NCBI GenBank assembly: GCA_035512155.1
Contig: DATKEN010000123.1
Coordinates: 1-64,000 of the forward strand
DNA from: JABCYV01 sp035512155
Lineage (GTDB): Bacteria; Acidobacteriota; Terriglobia; Terriglobales; Acidobacteriaceae
Direction: 5' to 3'
Length of the DNA stretch: 64,000 nt
In this document: positions 25,761 to 33,654 of the stretch, piece after piece
Layout of the letters: the number at the start of each line of letters is the position of its first letter
Position numbering within the stretch: position 1 is the first letter of the stretch
The notes under the pieces: model-generated
What the model was told of the DNA's origin: nothing
Seen by the model: only the letters and a program-made list of their open reading frames with translations
Databases searched by the model: none
Position numbers and translations under genes: made by a program

Positions 25761-26506
25761 GCCACTCTGCCTGTCCGAGACGCAGTTGCCTCGAGCAATC
25801 CACTAAGATTGGACCCCGGTGTCGCTTCGACCGGTTCCTCGCCACGTCGAAAGATGCGTGCTGTATTCCGACCTTTCAACGTAACCGCCCCATCCTCTAC
25901 TCGCAGAACCGACCCCTCCCGCAAGCCAACCACAGTCTCTCCGTTTTCTTCTAGGAACTGCACGATCCGTTCCTCTTGCGTCTCCCCCATGTGCGTGGAC
26001 GAGGGATCAGGGTCTAAGTAATGCGGACTGATCTGGAATGGAACCAGGCCCAACGCCTCGAATGATGGGGGCTGCACTACCGGCATGTCTTTTGTTGTTT
26101 TCAGAGTCGGACACGCCACAATGGAGCCGGCACTCGATCCAATGTAAGGCACACCCGCCGCTACTCTCCGGCGGATCGGGCCCAGCAGGTTGTGGTCGTA
26201 AAGTCCCTTCAACAACCGGAACGTGTTGCCGCCGCCAACAAAGACCACATCCGCTTCGTCGACTGCTCTCGGCATATTGGAAACATCGTGGATTGATATC
26301 AGCGAGAGACCTATGTCGCGAAAGCGTTCTTGGGCCTTCGCCGCGTAGGCGTGACGGTCATGGACTGCGAACGGAACGAATACGACCTTAGTCCGGCTGC
26401 CAACAAAGTCTCGAATTTCCTTTTCCACGTGGTCCAAATAACCGCTGCCGTGCAGGGTCGAGTTGCTGATGAGCAATAGCCTGCTGGTAGCGCCAGTATT
26501 CATCAC
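25757..26506 (-). CDS. pepE: Peptidase E (S51 family) type 1 glutamine-amidotransferase-like protein
   Basis: A 249-residue cytoplasmic serine peptidase fold. The nucleophile serine lies in YIGSSAGSIVA, the oxyanion region in VVFVGGGNTFRLLKGLYD, and the histidine segment in FQISPHYLDPDP. Dipeptidase E cleaves Asp-X dipeptides; related members are cyanophycinases, but the length and motifs suit PepE. Coupled by overlap to ocd and 15 nt after chrB in the operon. Its link to chromate or oxidative stress is unexplained. Confidence 0.88.
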   Translation of the reverse strand: MMNTGATSRLLLISNSTLHGSGYLDHVEKEIRDFVGSRTKVVFVPFAVHDRHAYAAKAQERFRDIGLSLISIHDVSNMPRAVDEADVVFVGGGNTFRLLKGLYDHNLLGPIRRRVAAGVPYIGSSAGSIVACPTLKTTKDMPVVQPPSFEALGLVPFQISPHYLDPDPSSTHMGETQEERIVQFLEENGETVVGLREGSVLRVEDGAVTLKGRNTARIFRRGEEPVEATPGSNLSGLLEATASRTGRVA

Positions 26507-26521
26507 TGCACCTCACGAGTC

Positions 26522-27454
26522 TCACCCGAGTGACTCATATAGACCTTCGATCAGATCCAGCCCTCGCTTTAGAAGTTCATCGTCTGGCAAGTCCTGCTTT
26601 GCCCAGCCATTCAGGACTTTGTCCAATCCCTGTCCTTCAACGCGACCGAATTTCTCGTCGCCAAGGTCTGCATCGTGGATGATCTGCGCGATCCGCTTCA
26701 CTTTCCCGTCACGGATTGCAAACTGCTTGTAAAGAGTTTCAAATGTGCAGTCTTCCCCGCGATGGCCGAAACCCTGGGCACAGAACATGTCGAAGGGCAT
26801 AGCGTCGGGGTGCAGGTTCGGGTCCGTACCAAAAACGAATCGTGCCTTCGGATCAATGAACCGTCGTATCAGCCACGCCGACGACACCCGGTCGATTCCC
26901 GGACGAGGCCGCGTCATCCACAGACGGTTGAGGTATTCGCCGGACTTTTGTTTGCGGTTTTTACCGGACGTTGCTTTTTCAGAGTCGTCGGCGTGAGCCA
27001 GCAAGTTCTCAAGCCGGACGCGTAAGGGGCTCTCAAAAAAATCGATGTCTGTGATTTCCAGAAATCGACGCCGAATCCCATTCACCCGCGCTGTGGACCT
27101 CCGAGCCGTAGGCAGTGCTAAAAGCCGCTTCGTCTCGTGCATCAGTTTCTGGTAGTCACGTGAGCGGGCTTCCACAAAGAGCCGCTTCAATTGTTCCGTC
27201 GGTAGATCATCAAAACTCTGCACCTGAACAACGGACGCCTGGCCCTTGTAGCTACGAATTGCCGCGGCAAGCCACTCCATGCGTTCTTGGTTCGTAGCAG
27301 AATTAGGGAGAACGTACCCTGAGCTGCGTAGAGGCAGCATTCCGTATCTCCGCAACTTGCGCCATATCGCAACCCGCTGACTTGAATTCCTTGCTGGAAG
27401 ACTAAATACCAGCAGCAGCCAGGGCACTTGGTTGGCGTATTCAGTTACAGTCAT
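26522..27454 (-). CDS. chrB: Chromate resistance protein ChrB
   Basis: The ~310-residue product has both ChrB regions: an N-terminal part starting WLLLVFSLPARNSSQRVAIWRKLRRYG with GYVLPNS, and a C-terminal part with WMTRPRPGIDRVSSAWLIRRFIDPKARF, GHRGEDCTFETL and AQIIHDADLGDEKF. In Ochrobactrum ChrB acts as a chromate-sensing regulator and is needed for ChrA-based resistance. The start is set at ATG 27454 (MTVTEYANQ); an ATG at 27481 is in frame and would put the palindrome at 27463-27478 inside the coding sequence. First gene of the chrB-pepE-ocd-DUF1259-chrA unit. Confidence 0.9.
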   Translation of the reverse strand: MTVTEYANQVPWLLLVFSLPARNSSQRVAIWRKLRRYGMLPLRSSGYVLPNSATNQERMEWLAAAIRSYKGQASVVQVQSFDDLPTEQLKRLFVEARSRDYQKLMHETKRLLALPTARRSTARVNGIRRRFLEITDIDFFESPLRVRLENLLAHADDSEKATSGKNRKQKSGEYLNRLWMTRPRPGIDRVSSAWLIRRFIDPKARFVFGTDPNLHPDAMPFDMFCAQGFGHRGEDCTFETLYKQFAIRDGKVKRIAQIIHDADLGDEKFGRVEGQGLDKVLNGWAKQDLPDDELLKRGLDLIEGLYESLG

Positions 27455-27462
27455 TGCATATA

Positions 27463-27478
27463 TGTTATAGATATAACA
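27463..27478. promoter_or_regulatory. Perfect palindrome upstream of chrB, candidate operator
   Basis: TGTTATA-GA-TATAACA is a perfect inverted repeat with 7-nt arms and a 2-nt centre, 9 nt upstream of the chosen chrB start. AT-rich within a GC-rich genome, it is the right size for a dimeric repressor site and overlaps plausible -10-like sequence (TATAAC). ChrB or another regulator may bind it; this is inferred from position and symmetry only. Confidence 0.5.
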
Positions 27479-27737
27479 CATCTCATGCCAGACTTAAAAC
27501 CTCCAAAAAATGCAGTGGCCGGACAAGCCCCGGGCGCTGCAGCTTTGTGCTGGTTGGATACGTGGTCGCGCCGAATCGCCGATTCCGCAAAAACTTTAGC
27601 CTTGGCAAGAGCTGTTTCTCAGTCGTCAGTGCATTCCTGGTAATGACACCTTTGTACCCAGGGATTGACCTTCTAACCCTTTGCGAACCCGGAAAGCGAA
27701 GCCCAGAATAGGGTTTCAAGGCAACATCGCCACGCTC

Positions 27738-28448
27738 ATGAACAAATCCCTTGGAACTGCTCTCACGCCTATCCCTCCCAGCAAGAAGGCGTCGGCCCGG
27801 GTAGCGTTGGTTGGCCTCAAAGAGCCCGCCAGGATGATTCTGTCGGATTGCTTTCACCAGTTCGGTGTTGAAGCCACTGTTATGACGGGCAATGTGCCGG
27901 ACCGCCTGAAGAAAGAGAAGTTTGAAGCCTGCGTGTTGAAGTTAGGTCCCGACGCAGAGGCGGCCATGGAGTCAGCCCGCACTTCGGCTTCGAACAGCCG
28001 CATGGTGATTTATGGTGTCGGCGGTAGCGCGCAGGAAGCGATGCGATATTCCAAGTATGGCATCAACGCGGTTTTCCACGAGCCCCTCGAGCGCCAGGCA
28101 GCGCTGAAACTGGTGCGGGCCACGCAGATGCTGGTGTTGCATGAGTTTCGTCGCTACGTGCGGATTCCAGTAATTACGGAGATTTCTATCGTGACCGCGG
28201 ACAGTCGCCGTTTCACTGCGACCAGCCAGGAGATCAGCTCTGGCGGCATGTCAATGAAAAGCGCAGAAGACGTCTCCGTGGGCACGAACGTGGAAATTTC
28301 CTTCGCACTGCTTACGTTGCCTCGCACCTGGGTGCGCAGCACCGTGACCTGGCGCAAACCTGACAAAACCTTCGGTGTTCGCTATGACCCTCAAGATGAT
28401 CGCCGCATGCGCATCAAAGAGTGGATCGACGCGTACTTGGAAAGCTAA
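27738..28448 (+). CDS. PilZ domain protein with receiver-like N-terminus
   Basis: The C-terminal ~105 residues form a PilZ domain: RRYVRIPVITEISIV (RXXXR c-di-GMP motif in modified form), SSGGMSMKSAEDVSVGTNVEISF (the D/NXSXXG-like region reads EISSGGMS) and TWRKPDKTFGVRY. The N-terminal half (about 20-120) has the alternating alpha-beta pattern of a response-regulator receiver but no clear phospho-Asp, so it may be a pseudo-receiver. A c-di-GMP effector role is plausible given the GGDEF protein at 41864. Start at ATG 27738 rather than the upstream frame opening at 27681. Confidence 0.8.
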   Translation: MNKSLGTALTPIPPSKKASARVALVGLKEPARMILSDCFHQFGVEATVMTGNVPDRLKKEKFEACVLKLGPDAEAAMESARTSASNSRMVIYGVGGSAQEAMRYSKYGINAVFHEPLERQAALKLVRATQMLVLHEFRRYVRIPVITEISIVTADSRRFTATSQEISSGGMSMKSAEDVSVGTNVEISFALLTLPRTWVRSTVTWRKPDKTFGVRYDPQDDRRMRIKEWIDAYLES

Positions 28449-28512
28449 AGCGCTCACGAAACTCCTTTCCGAGACAGCTCCACGCGCCAGAAGGTAGAAT
28501 TAAGCCACGAAC

Positions 28513-29439
28513 ATGGCTGGCGCTCCCCAACTTGTGCAGATTGCCCTCGGACCTCCCATTCGGCAGCCGAAGCCGGAATGGCTGAGAGCCAAAGCCCCGA
28601 CCGGCGAGAACTTCCATAATCTCAAGAAGCTGGCTCGAGGCTTCGCACTGCACACGGTCTGTGAATCAGCGCTGTGTCCCAACATCGGCGAGTGCTGGAA
28701 TCATGGCACCGCCACGTTCATGCTGCTGGGTGACATCTGCACTCGTCGCTGCGGTTTCTGCGCGGTGCCCAAGGGTAGGCCGGCAGCTATTGATTGGGGC
28801 GAGCCGCGCCGCGTTGCCGAGGCCGTCGCCACGCTCGGATTGAAACACGCGGTTGTAACTAGCGTGAATCGCGATGACGACAATTTGGGCGGGGCCCGCA
28901 TTTTTGCCGAAACCATCCGCGAGATTCGGGAATTGTCCCCGGGCTGCCGCATCGAGGTCTTGATCCCAGATTTCCAGGGCCTCGACGACGCGTTGCGGAT
29001 TGTCCTTCAAGCCAAGCCGGACGTGCTCAATCACAACACGGAAACTGTTCCGCGCCTTTACCGCGTAGTGAGGTCGGGCGCCCGTTATGAGCGCACTCTA
29101 CGACTTTTGGAGTGTGCCAAGAAATTCTCCCCCGGAATGGTGACTAAATCTGGAGTAATGGTCGGGCTGGGCGAGACGTTCTCCGAACTGGTGGAGGTTT
29201 TCCGCGATCTCGGATCGCGCGGTGTGGACATCCTCACGGTTGGGCAGTATTTGCGGCCGTCGCGCGACCATTTACCCATCGCCCGCTTCTACAGCCCGGA
29301 CGAATTCCGTGCGCTGAAAGATGAAGCTTTGCGCTTCGGCTTCCGGCATGTGGAATCAGGGCCACTGGTGCGATCCAGCTATCATGCGCACGAGCAGGCT
29401 GAGGCTACTTCACCGGCTGCCCAGGCTCAAGTCTGCTAA
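28513..29439 (+). CDS. lipA: Lipoyl synthase
   Basis: LipA inserts two sulfurs into octanoyl groups on lipoyl domains using SAM. The 308-residue protein has the auxiliary cluster motif CESALCPNIGECW and the radical-SAM motif DICTRRCGFCAVPKG (CXXXCXXC), then TSVNRDDDNLGG, the ELSPGCRIEVLIPDF strand, and the C-terminal RSSYHAHEQ (the RSSYXA serine). The start MAGAPQL is the first ATG. LipB and lipoyl-dependent complexes are not in the window. Confidence 0.97.
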   Translation: MAGAPQLVQIALGPPIRQPKPEWLRAKAPTGENFHNLKKLARGFALHTVCESALCPNIGECWNHGTATFMLLGDICTRRCGFCAVPKGRPAAIDWGEPRRVAEAVATLGLKHAVVTSVNRDDDNLGGARIFAETIREIRELSPGCRIEVLIPDFQGLDDALRIVLQAKPDVLNHNTETVPRLYRVVRSGARYERTLRLLECAKKFSPGMVTKSGVMVGLGETFSELVEVFRDLGSRGVDILTVGQYLRPSRDHLPIARFYSPDEFRALKDEALRFGFRHVESGPLVRSSYHAHEQAEATSPAAQAQVC

Positions 29440-29486
29440 GACCGACTGACCATGGCTCGGGAATCTTTCGCGGGAAAATCCGGGGT

Positions 29487-30566
29487 TCAAAAAACTTTAA
29501 GCTGGATCGTCAGATATTTCTTGGGATTCTCGCGCACCGCTTTGACCAGTTCCCGGCTCTCGACCAACAACTGGTTCGCGTTGTTGAAGATTGCGGGGTC
29601 TCTCAGAAACATTCCTGCCGAGCCTTCTCCCGCCTCCAGCCGATCGGTAATCGCTGAAAGTTTATTGATCGTGTCCTGCAGCTTGTTGGCAAAGTCCGGG
29701 TCTTTGGTCAACTTGCCCAAGGCGCCCTTGCCCGCGTTCACATCGTCGGTAAGTTTCTTGACATTAGCGATAGTGTCATTGGCAGTGTTGTAGAGTGCGG
29801 GATCCTTCAGGAATTTCCCCGCCGTCCCCTTACCTGCGTTCAGGTCGTTGATGATTGTATTTACATCGTCAACCGCGGTGTTGGCCTTGCGATACAGTTC
29901 ATCGTCTGAAACCAGCTTGCCCAACGTGCCGTTGCCCTCGGTAACTTCGTTGACCAGCTTCTGAAATTCGCTAACCGTCGTGTTCAATCGGTTATAAAGG
30001 CTGGGATCATAGATCAGCTTGCCCACCGAGCCATTGCCGCTCTCCACAAAGGTGACGATGCGATCGAGCCGTTTGATCAACGAATCCAGGTTCTGTAGAG
30101 AACCCTGGCTGGCGCGCACGACGTCCTGAAAATCGGGAACGCTGCGGCTGGACAAAACCGCCCCGTCTTGGACTTCACCCGTTTTGGCCTGTGAACTGTC
30201 GATATCGATGTAAGTTTCACCTAGTACTCCAGCAGTGGAAAGCAGAGTCACAGAGTCTTTACGCAGATTAAAGTGATACTTTGTGCTTACTTTCATCGTA
30301 ACTTCGACCGGAGTCAGGAGCTTGTCCCTGTCCGGCACAATCTGGATGGCACTGACGTTGCCGATATCCACTCCGTTCAGCCGCACAGGCGCCCCCACGC
30401 GCAGGCCGCCGGCATTGTCAAAGTATGATTTTAGTTTAATCTTCGGAGTGAGGAACCCGCCCGTGCCACTCATTAAGAAAATCAAAACGCCGAGCGTAAT
30501 GCTGGCGCTTAGTACCGTGATTCCGACCTTCAGTTGTGACCACTTCAACTGCTTCTGGCTAGGCAA
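29487..30566 (-). CDS. MCE/MlaD family protein with five 35-residue C-terminal repeats
   Basis: The 359-residue product has one N-terminal membrane helix (LKVGITVLSASITLGVLIFLM, about 12-32) and an MCE domain (about 40-115; YFDNAGGLRVGAPVRLNGVDIGNV). Then about five repeats of 35 residues follow, each opening with G-S/T-x-G-K-L-x-x-D-P-x-L-Y-x-x-x-N and probably helical (residues about 165-345). MCE proteins form ring channels for lipid transport between membranes. It starts with TTG, preceded by GGGGGA. No MlaE or MlaF partner is adjacent, so it is orphaned in this window. Confidence 0.85.
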   Translation of the reverse strand: MPSQKQLKWSQLKVGITVLSASITLGVLIFLMSGTGGFLTPKIKLKSYFDNAGGLRVGAPVRLNGVDIGNVSAIQIVPDRDKLLTPVEVTMKVSTKYHFNLRKDSVTLLSTAGVLGETYIDIDSSQAKTGEVQDGAVLSSRSVPDFQDVVRASQGSLQNLDSLIKRLDRIVTFVESGNGSVGKLIYDPSLYNRLNTTVSEFQKLVNEVTEGNGTLGKLVSDDELYRKANTAVDDVNTIINDLNAGKGTAGKFLKDPALYNTANDTIANVKKLTDDVNAGKGALGKLTKDPDFANKLQDTINKLSAITDRLEAGEGSAGMFLRDPAIFNNANQLLVESRELVKAVRENPKKYLTIQLKVF

Positions 30567-30666
30567 TCATTCCCCCAAGCAGCCCCATTCCAGGCAATCT
30601 CCACGGTGAATCCCAAGCACAAGTAGATTTTTCGCATCATAGCAGACCGTCGGCCTCGGATTCACG

Positions 30667-33057
30667 TCAGACACGGTGCGGTTGCAGCGTCCTGATCAGA
30701 AAAAAGGCCAACAGATAAGCCAGAGCTCCGCAAGCCAAAGTGATGTTGAGCCCGAACTGGATGGCAATCACCATGGCGAGAACCGAACCCAACACGCTGG
30801 AGGCGGCGTTCATGGCCCAAGCCCACTCCACAGAATTTTCATTGGCATCACTCGTCTCCGGTACTGAAATGCGTACCAGTGCGCGAAGGCCAGTAGGGAA
30901 TGGCATTCCCATGGCAAACCCTAACGGGACCAGGAGCACGGCACTTACCAGCAGCTTAAGCACAAACGGAAGCCCGACTAGCCGGTTCAGGAGTGCCGGC
31001 ATGATGAGCACGTAGAGTAGCAGCGACGCCACGATAAGCATCAGAGGCAGGCGCACGCGCAGGACGTCGTCTAGCCACCGGCGGGACGCCAAGCTGCCGG
31101 CACTGCTCGAAAGAAGAAGCAAGAACACAACCACCGTCAGAGCGTATGTGGGATGACCCAGAAATAAAACGAAGCGCTGGATGAACGCAATCTCCGCCAG
31201 AATGTATCCCAACCCGACGACAATGAAGTACAAGAGTCGAGTGGCGCGTTGTTGTCTGCGTCCGCGCCGCATCGCCAGAGGGACCACCAGGAAGGCGAGC
31301 ACTGCAACTAAGGAAATGACCAACACCGTTCCCAGCACTGCTACGCCCAAGTTTACTTTCCAGTCGATGCCTTGCTGTGATTCTCCCTGACGCATGATCT
31401 GGCCAATTTTCATGGTAAAGAAAAAGAAGGGTGCATTGTCGTTCACCGGTGAGACGTTGTATGGATAGTGCTGCGCGAAACCGTAGGGGTCATTGCTCGC
31501 GATCAAGGCTGAAAACGCATTCGTTCCGGGCGCGGATGGCAAGTACCGCGCTACCAGCGGAGGATTGTGGCTGAGATCAGCTTGGACTGTTTGTTCTTCC
31601 TCGATCGTAAACGAACTCTTTTTCGCCAAAACCGCAACCGGGATTCCGTCTTCGTCCAGATCGCCCTGGGAGACCACAATGAAGTGCCTCGCAGGATTCT
31701 CGATGCCCAAGGTATGGAGAGCTTGCATGGCGACCGAGACCACGCGTAAAGCTTCGCGTGGTTGCCGGAATTCCCAGCGCGTGATGGCGATCAGCCCGTC
31801 GGGCTTCAGGTGCTCGAAATATTCGCGGAACGCTTCGACCGTATAGAGGCTGTTTTCACTGAGGGCAAATGCCCCCGCCGCCGTGGACGCCCAAGTGTCG
31901 ACCAGGGTCATCTGCACCACGTCGTAGTGCGCCTGCGAGTTGCGAATGAAGGACCTGCCGTCGGTAACGTCGATGTGCACTTCGGGAAGGTCGAACAAAT
32001 GAAACGCGTAGTCGGCGTAGCGGCGACGCATGATGGTGTTGGCGATGATGGGATTGATCTCTATGCCAGTCACATCAGTGCTTCCGTTGGCTACAGCGCG
32101 CAGGACGTCCACCCCGCCGCCCGGCCCGATAATGGCATAGTCGCCGCGGGGCCGGAGGACATTAGCCAAGGCCGGCGGCGCCGACATTAAGTCTTGCTGC
32201 CACACCGTACCCTGCCAGTGTTTCGGATCCACATTCATAATGGACGTGGACGCATCCGCGTCGATCACTATGGTTTTTGCGTCGCCCTGGCGGTCTACCT
32301 CCACGCGTGAGATCGCGTTCCAGCGCGCGAACTCCACCCAGGATCCATCGCGGAGCTCGCCCTTAGCATAGACAACGTCAATCAGCCTTCCGGAGTAATT
32401 CACCGCAATCAGCAAAAGCAAACCGACGGCCAGGATGGGATTCATCTTCCAACGTTTGCGGCTTGGCGCCCAGACGGTACCTGCAATCGCGGCCGTGACC
32501 CCCGCAAAAAGGATCGTGTTCGGCCCGCCGAGCCAGTTGAGAAGCGGCACAATTCCGAGACACGCCAGCGCTCCGCCCGTGAGGTCGGCTCCGTAAAGAA
32601 GCGGGATATGGGCCGACTCTCGCGCAAAGATAACCGAAAACTCCACGCCGGTAATAAAGAATGGCACAGCCGAACACAGGTATATCGCGGTCAGTCGGAG
32701 CAGATTTCCTCGGGATAGTTCCAACGACACCGGAATGTGCAGTACCACCAAAAGCGCCAGGACAATGACTAGCGCATTTACGGCACACAGGCAGGATACC
32801 AAGCTGGGAGTCTCAAAGCGCCCCAGGTAGCCCTTTCTCAAGTAAGCGAACACCCCACCCGCGCCCAGGCCGAGCAACGCGATCGAAATGGCTAGAAAGG
32901 CAAAATGATAGAAGAGGACAACCGAGAACAATCGAGTCAGCGCAAGTTCGAGAAGCAGAGCGGAAAAACTGCTCAGCCCAATACCGGCTACCAACGCGCC
33001 ATTGCAGACTCTTTCTGCCGCGCTGGCAGGGCTCGCGAGGAAAGTCTCACTGGTCAA
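30667..33057 (-). CDS. Membrane-embedded spermidine synthase-like protein
   Basis: A 796-residue protein: about seven transmembrane helices (residues 20-225), a cytosolic SAM-type methyltransferase/spermidine-synthase fold (about 300-450) with the nucleotide loop YAIIGPGGGVDVLRA, TGIEINPIIANTI and HIDVTDGRSFIRNS, and about seven more helices (about 590-790). Members of this family share the aminopropyltransferase fold, but the fusion to two membrane bundles suggests a membrane substrate. Real reaction unknown. The frame starts at a TTG codon with no good ribosome site, so the first residues may differ. Confidence 0.8.
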   Translation of the reverse strand: MTSETFLASPASAAERVCNGALVAGIGLSSFSALLLELALTRLFSVVLFYHFAFLAISIALLGLGAGGVFAYLRKGYLGRFETPSLVSCLCAVNALVIVLALLVVLHIPVSLELSRGNLLRLTAIYLCSAVPFFITGVEFSVIFARESAHIPLLYGADLTGGALACLGIVPLLNWLGGPNTILFAGVTAAIAGTVWAPSRKRWKMNPILAVGLLLLIAVNYSGRLIDVVYAKGELRDGSWVEFARWNAISRVEVDRQGDAKTIVIDADASTSIMNVDPKHWQGTVWQQDLMSAPPALANVLRPRGDYAIIGPGGGVDVLRAVANGSTDVTGIEINPIIANTIMRRRYADYAFHLFDLPEVHIDVTDGRSFIRNSQAHYDVVQMTLVDTWASTAAGAFALSENSLYTVEAFREYFEHLKPDGLIAITRWEFRQPREALRVVSVAMQALHTLGIENPARHFIVVSQGDLDEDGIPVAVLAKKSSFTIEEEQTVQADLSHNPPLVARYLPSAPGTNAFSALIASNDPYGFAQHYPYNVSPVNDNAPFFFFTMKIGQIMRQGESQQGIDWKVNLGVAVLGTVLVISLVAVLAFLVVPLAMRRGRRQQRATRLLYFIVVGLGYILAEIAFIQRFVLFLGHPTYALTVVVFLLLLSSSAGSLASRRWLDDVLRVRLPLMLIVASLLLYVLIMPALLNRLVGLPFVLKLLVSAVLLVPLGFAMGMPFPTGLRALVRISVPETSDANENSVEWAWAMNAASSVLGSVLAMVIAIQFGLNITLACGALAYLLAFFLIRTLQPHRV

Positions 33058-33114
33058 AGGTGTTCGATGAGAATGCGACAGTCTAACAGAAGCTGAGTGT
33101 CGATTTTCCAGGAC

Positions 33115-33492
33115 TCAGCTCTCTAGGATTACTTGCGCGATGGCTTGTTCCGTGGTGTGAGAAAGCGAAAGCGCAGTGTGCACAGCGCCGAGCCGGGCTG
33201 CGAACTCAGCGGCTTTGCCATGGAAAGCAATGGTCGGCCGGCCTCCGGGTTCGCGGCACACTTCCACGTCACGCCAGCGCACACCGTGGTTCCAGCCTGT
33301 GCCGAGAGCCTTCATGGCAGCTTCCTTAGCTGCAAAGCGCGCGGCGTAACGCTCCACGCGGTTGGCCTTCGATTCACAGTAACGGATTTCGCTTTCGGTG
33401 AAGATTCGATGCAGGAAACGATCGCCATGACGGGCTATGGCCCGTGCAAGGCGCGGGACTTCCGCGATGTCAATTCCGGTCCCGACGATCAT
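33115..33492 (-). CDS. acpS: Holo-[acyl-carrier-protein] synthase
   Basis: AcpS transfers phosphopantetheine from CoA to the serine of acyl carrier proteins, such as the two encoded at 20727 and 21090. The 125-residue product has IVGTGIDIAEVPRL at the N-terminus, FTESEIRYC, RYAARFAAKEAAMKALGTG (the catalytic Asp/Glu helix) and ALSLSHTTEQAIAQV. Family length. It ends 58 nt before the spermidine-synthase-like gene's start region and is transcribed away from amgK. Confidence 0.95.
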   Translation of the reverse strand: MIVGTGIDIAEVPRLARAIARHGDRFLHRIFTESEIRYCESKANRVERYAARFAAKEAAMKALGTGWNHGVRWRDVEVCREPGGRPTIAFHGKAAEFAARLGAVHTALSLSHTTEQAIAQVILES

Positions 33493-33654
33493 GAGGAATT
33501 ACGTTAGCACATTGAACATTACATACACCTCGTCGATCGCAGCTGTGGATGCAAAGACGCCAAGGCCAACCATGGATCGATTTGCCACACTGTCCTCACC
33601 TCCAGGTATGCTGGATGATATCTTGGTGAGGGCAAACCCCTGACCACCGCCTTC

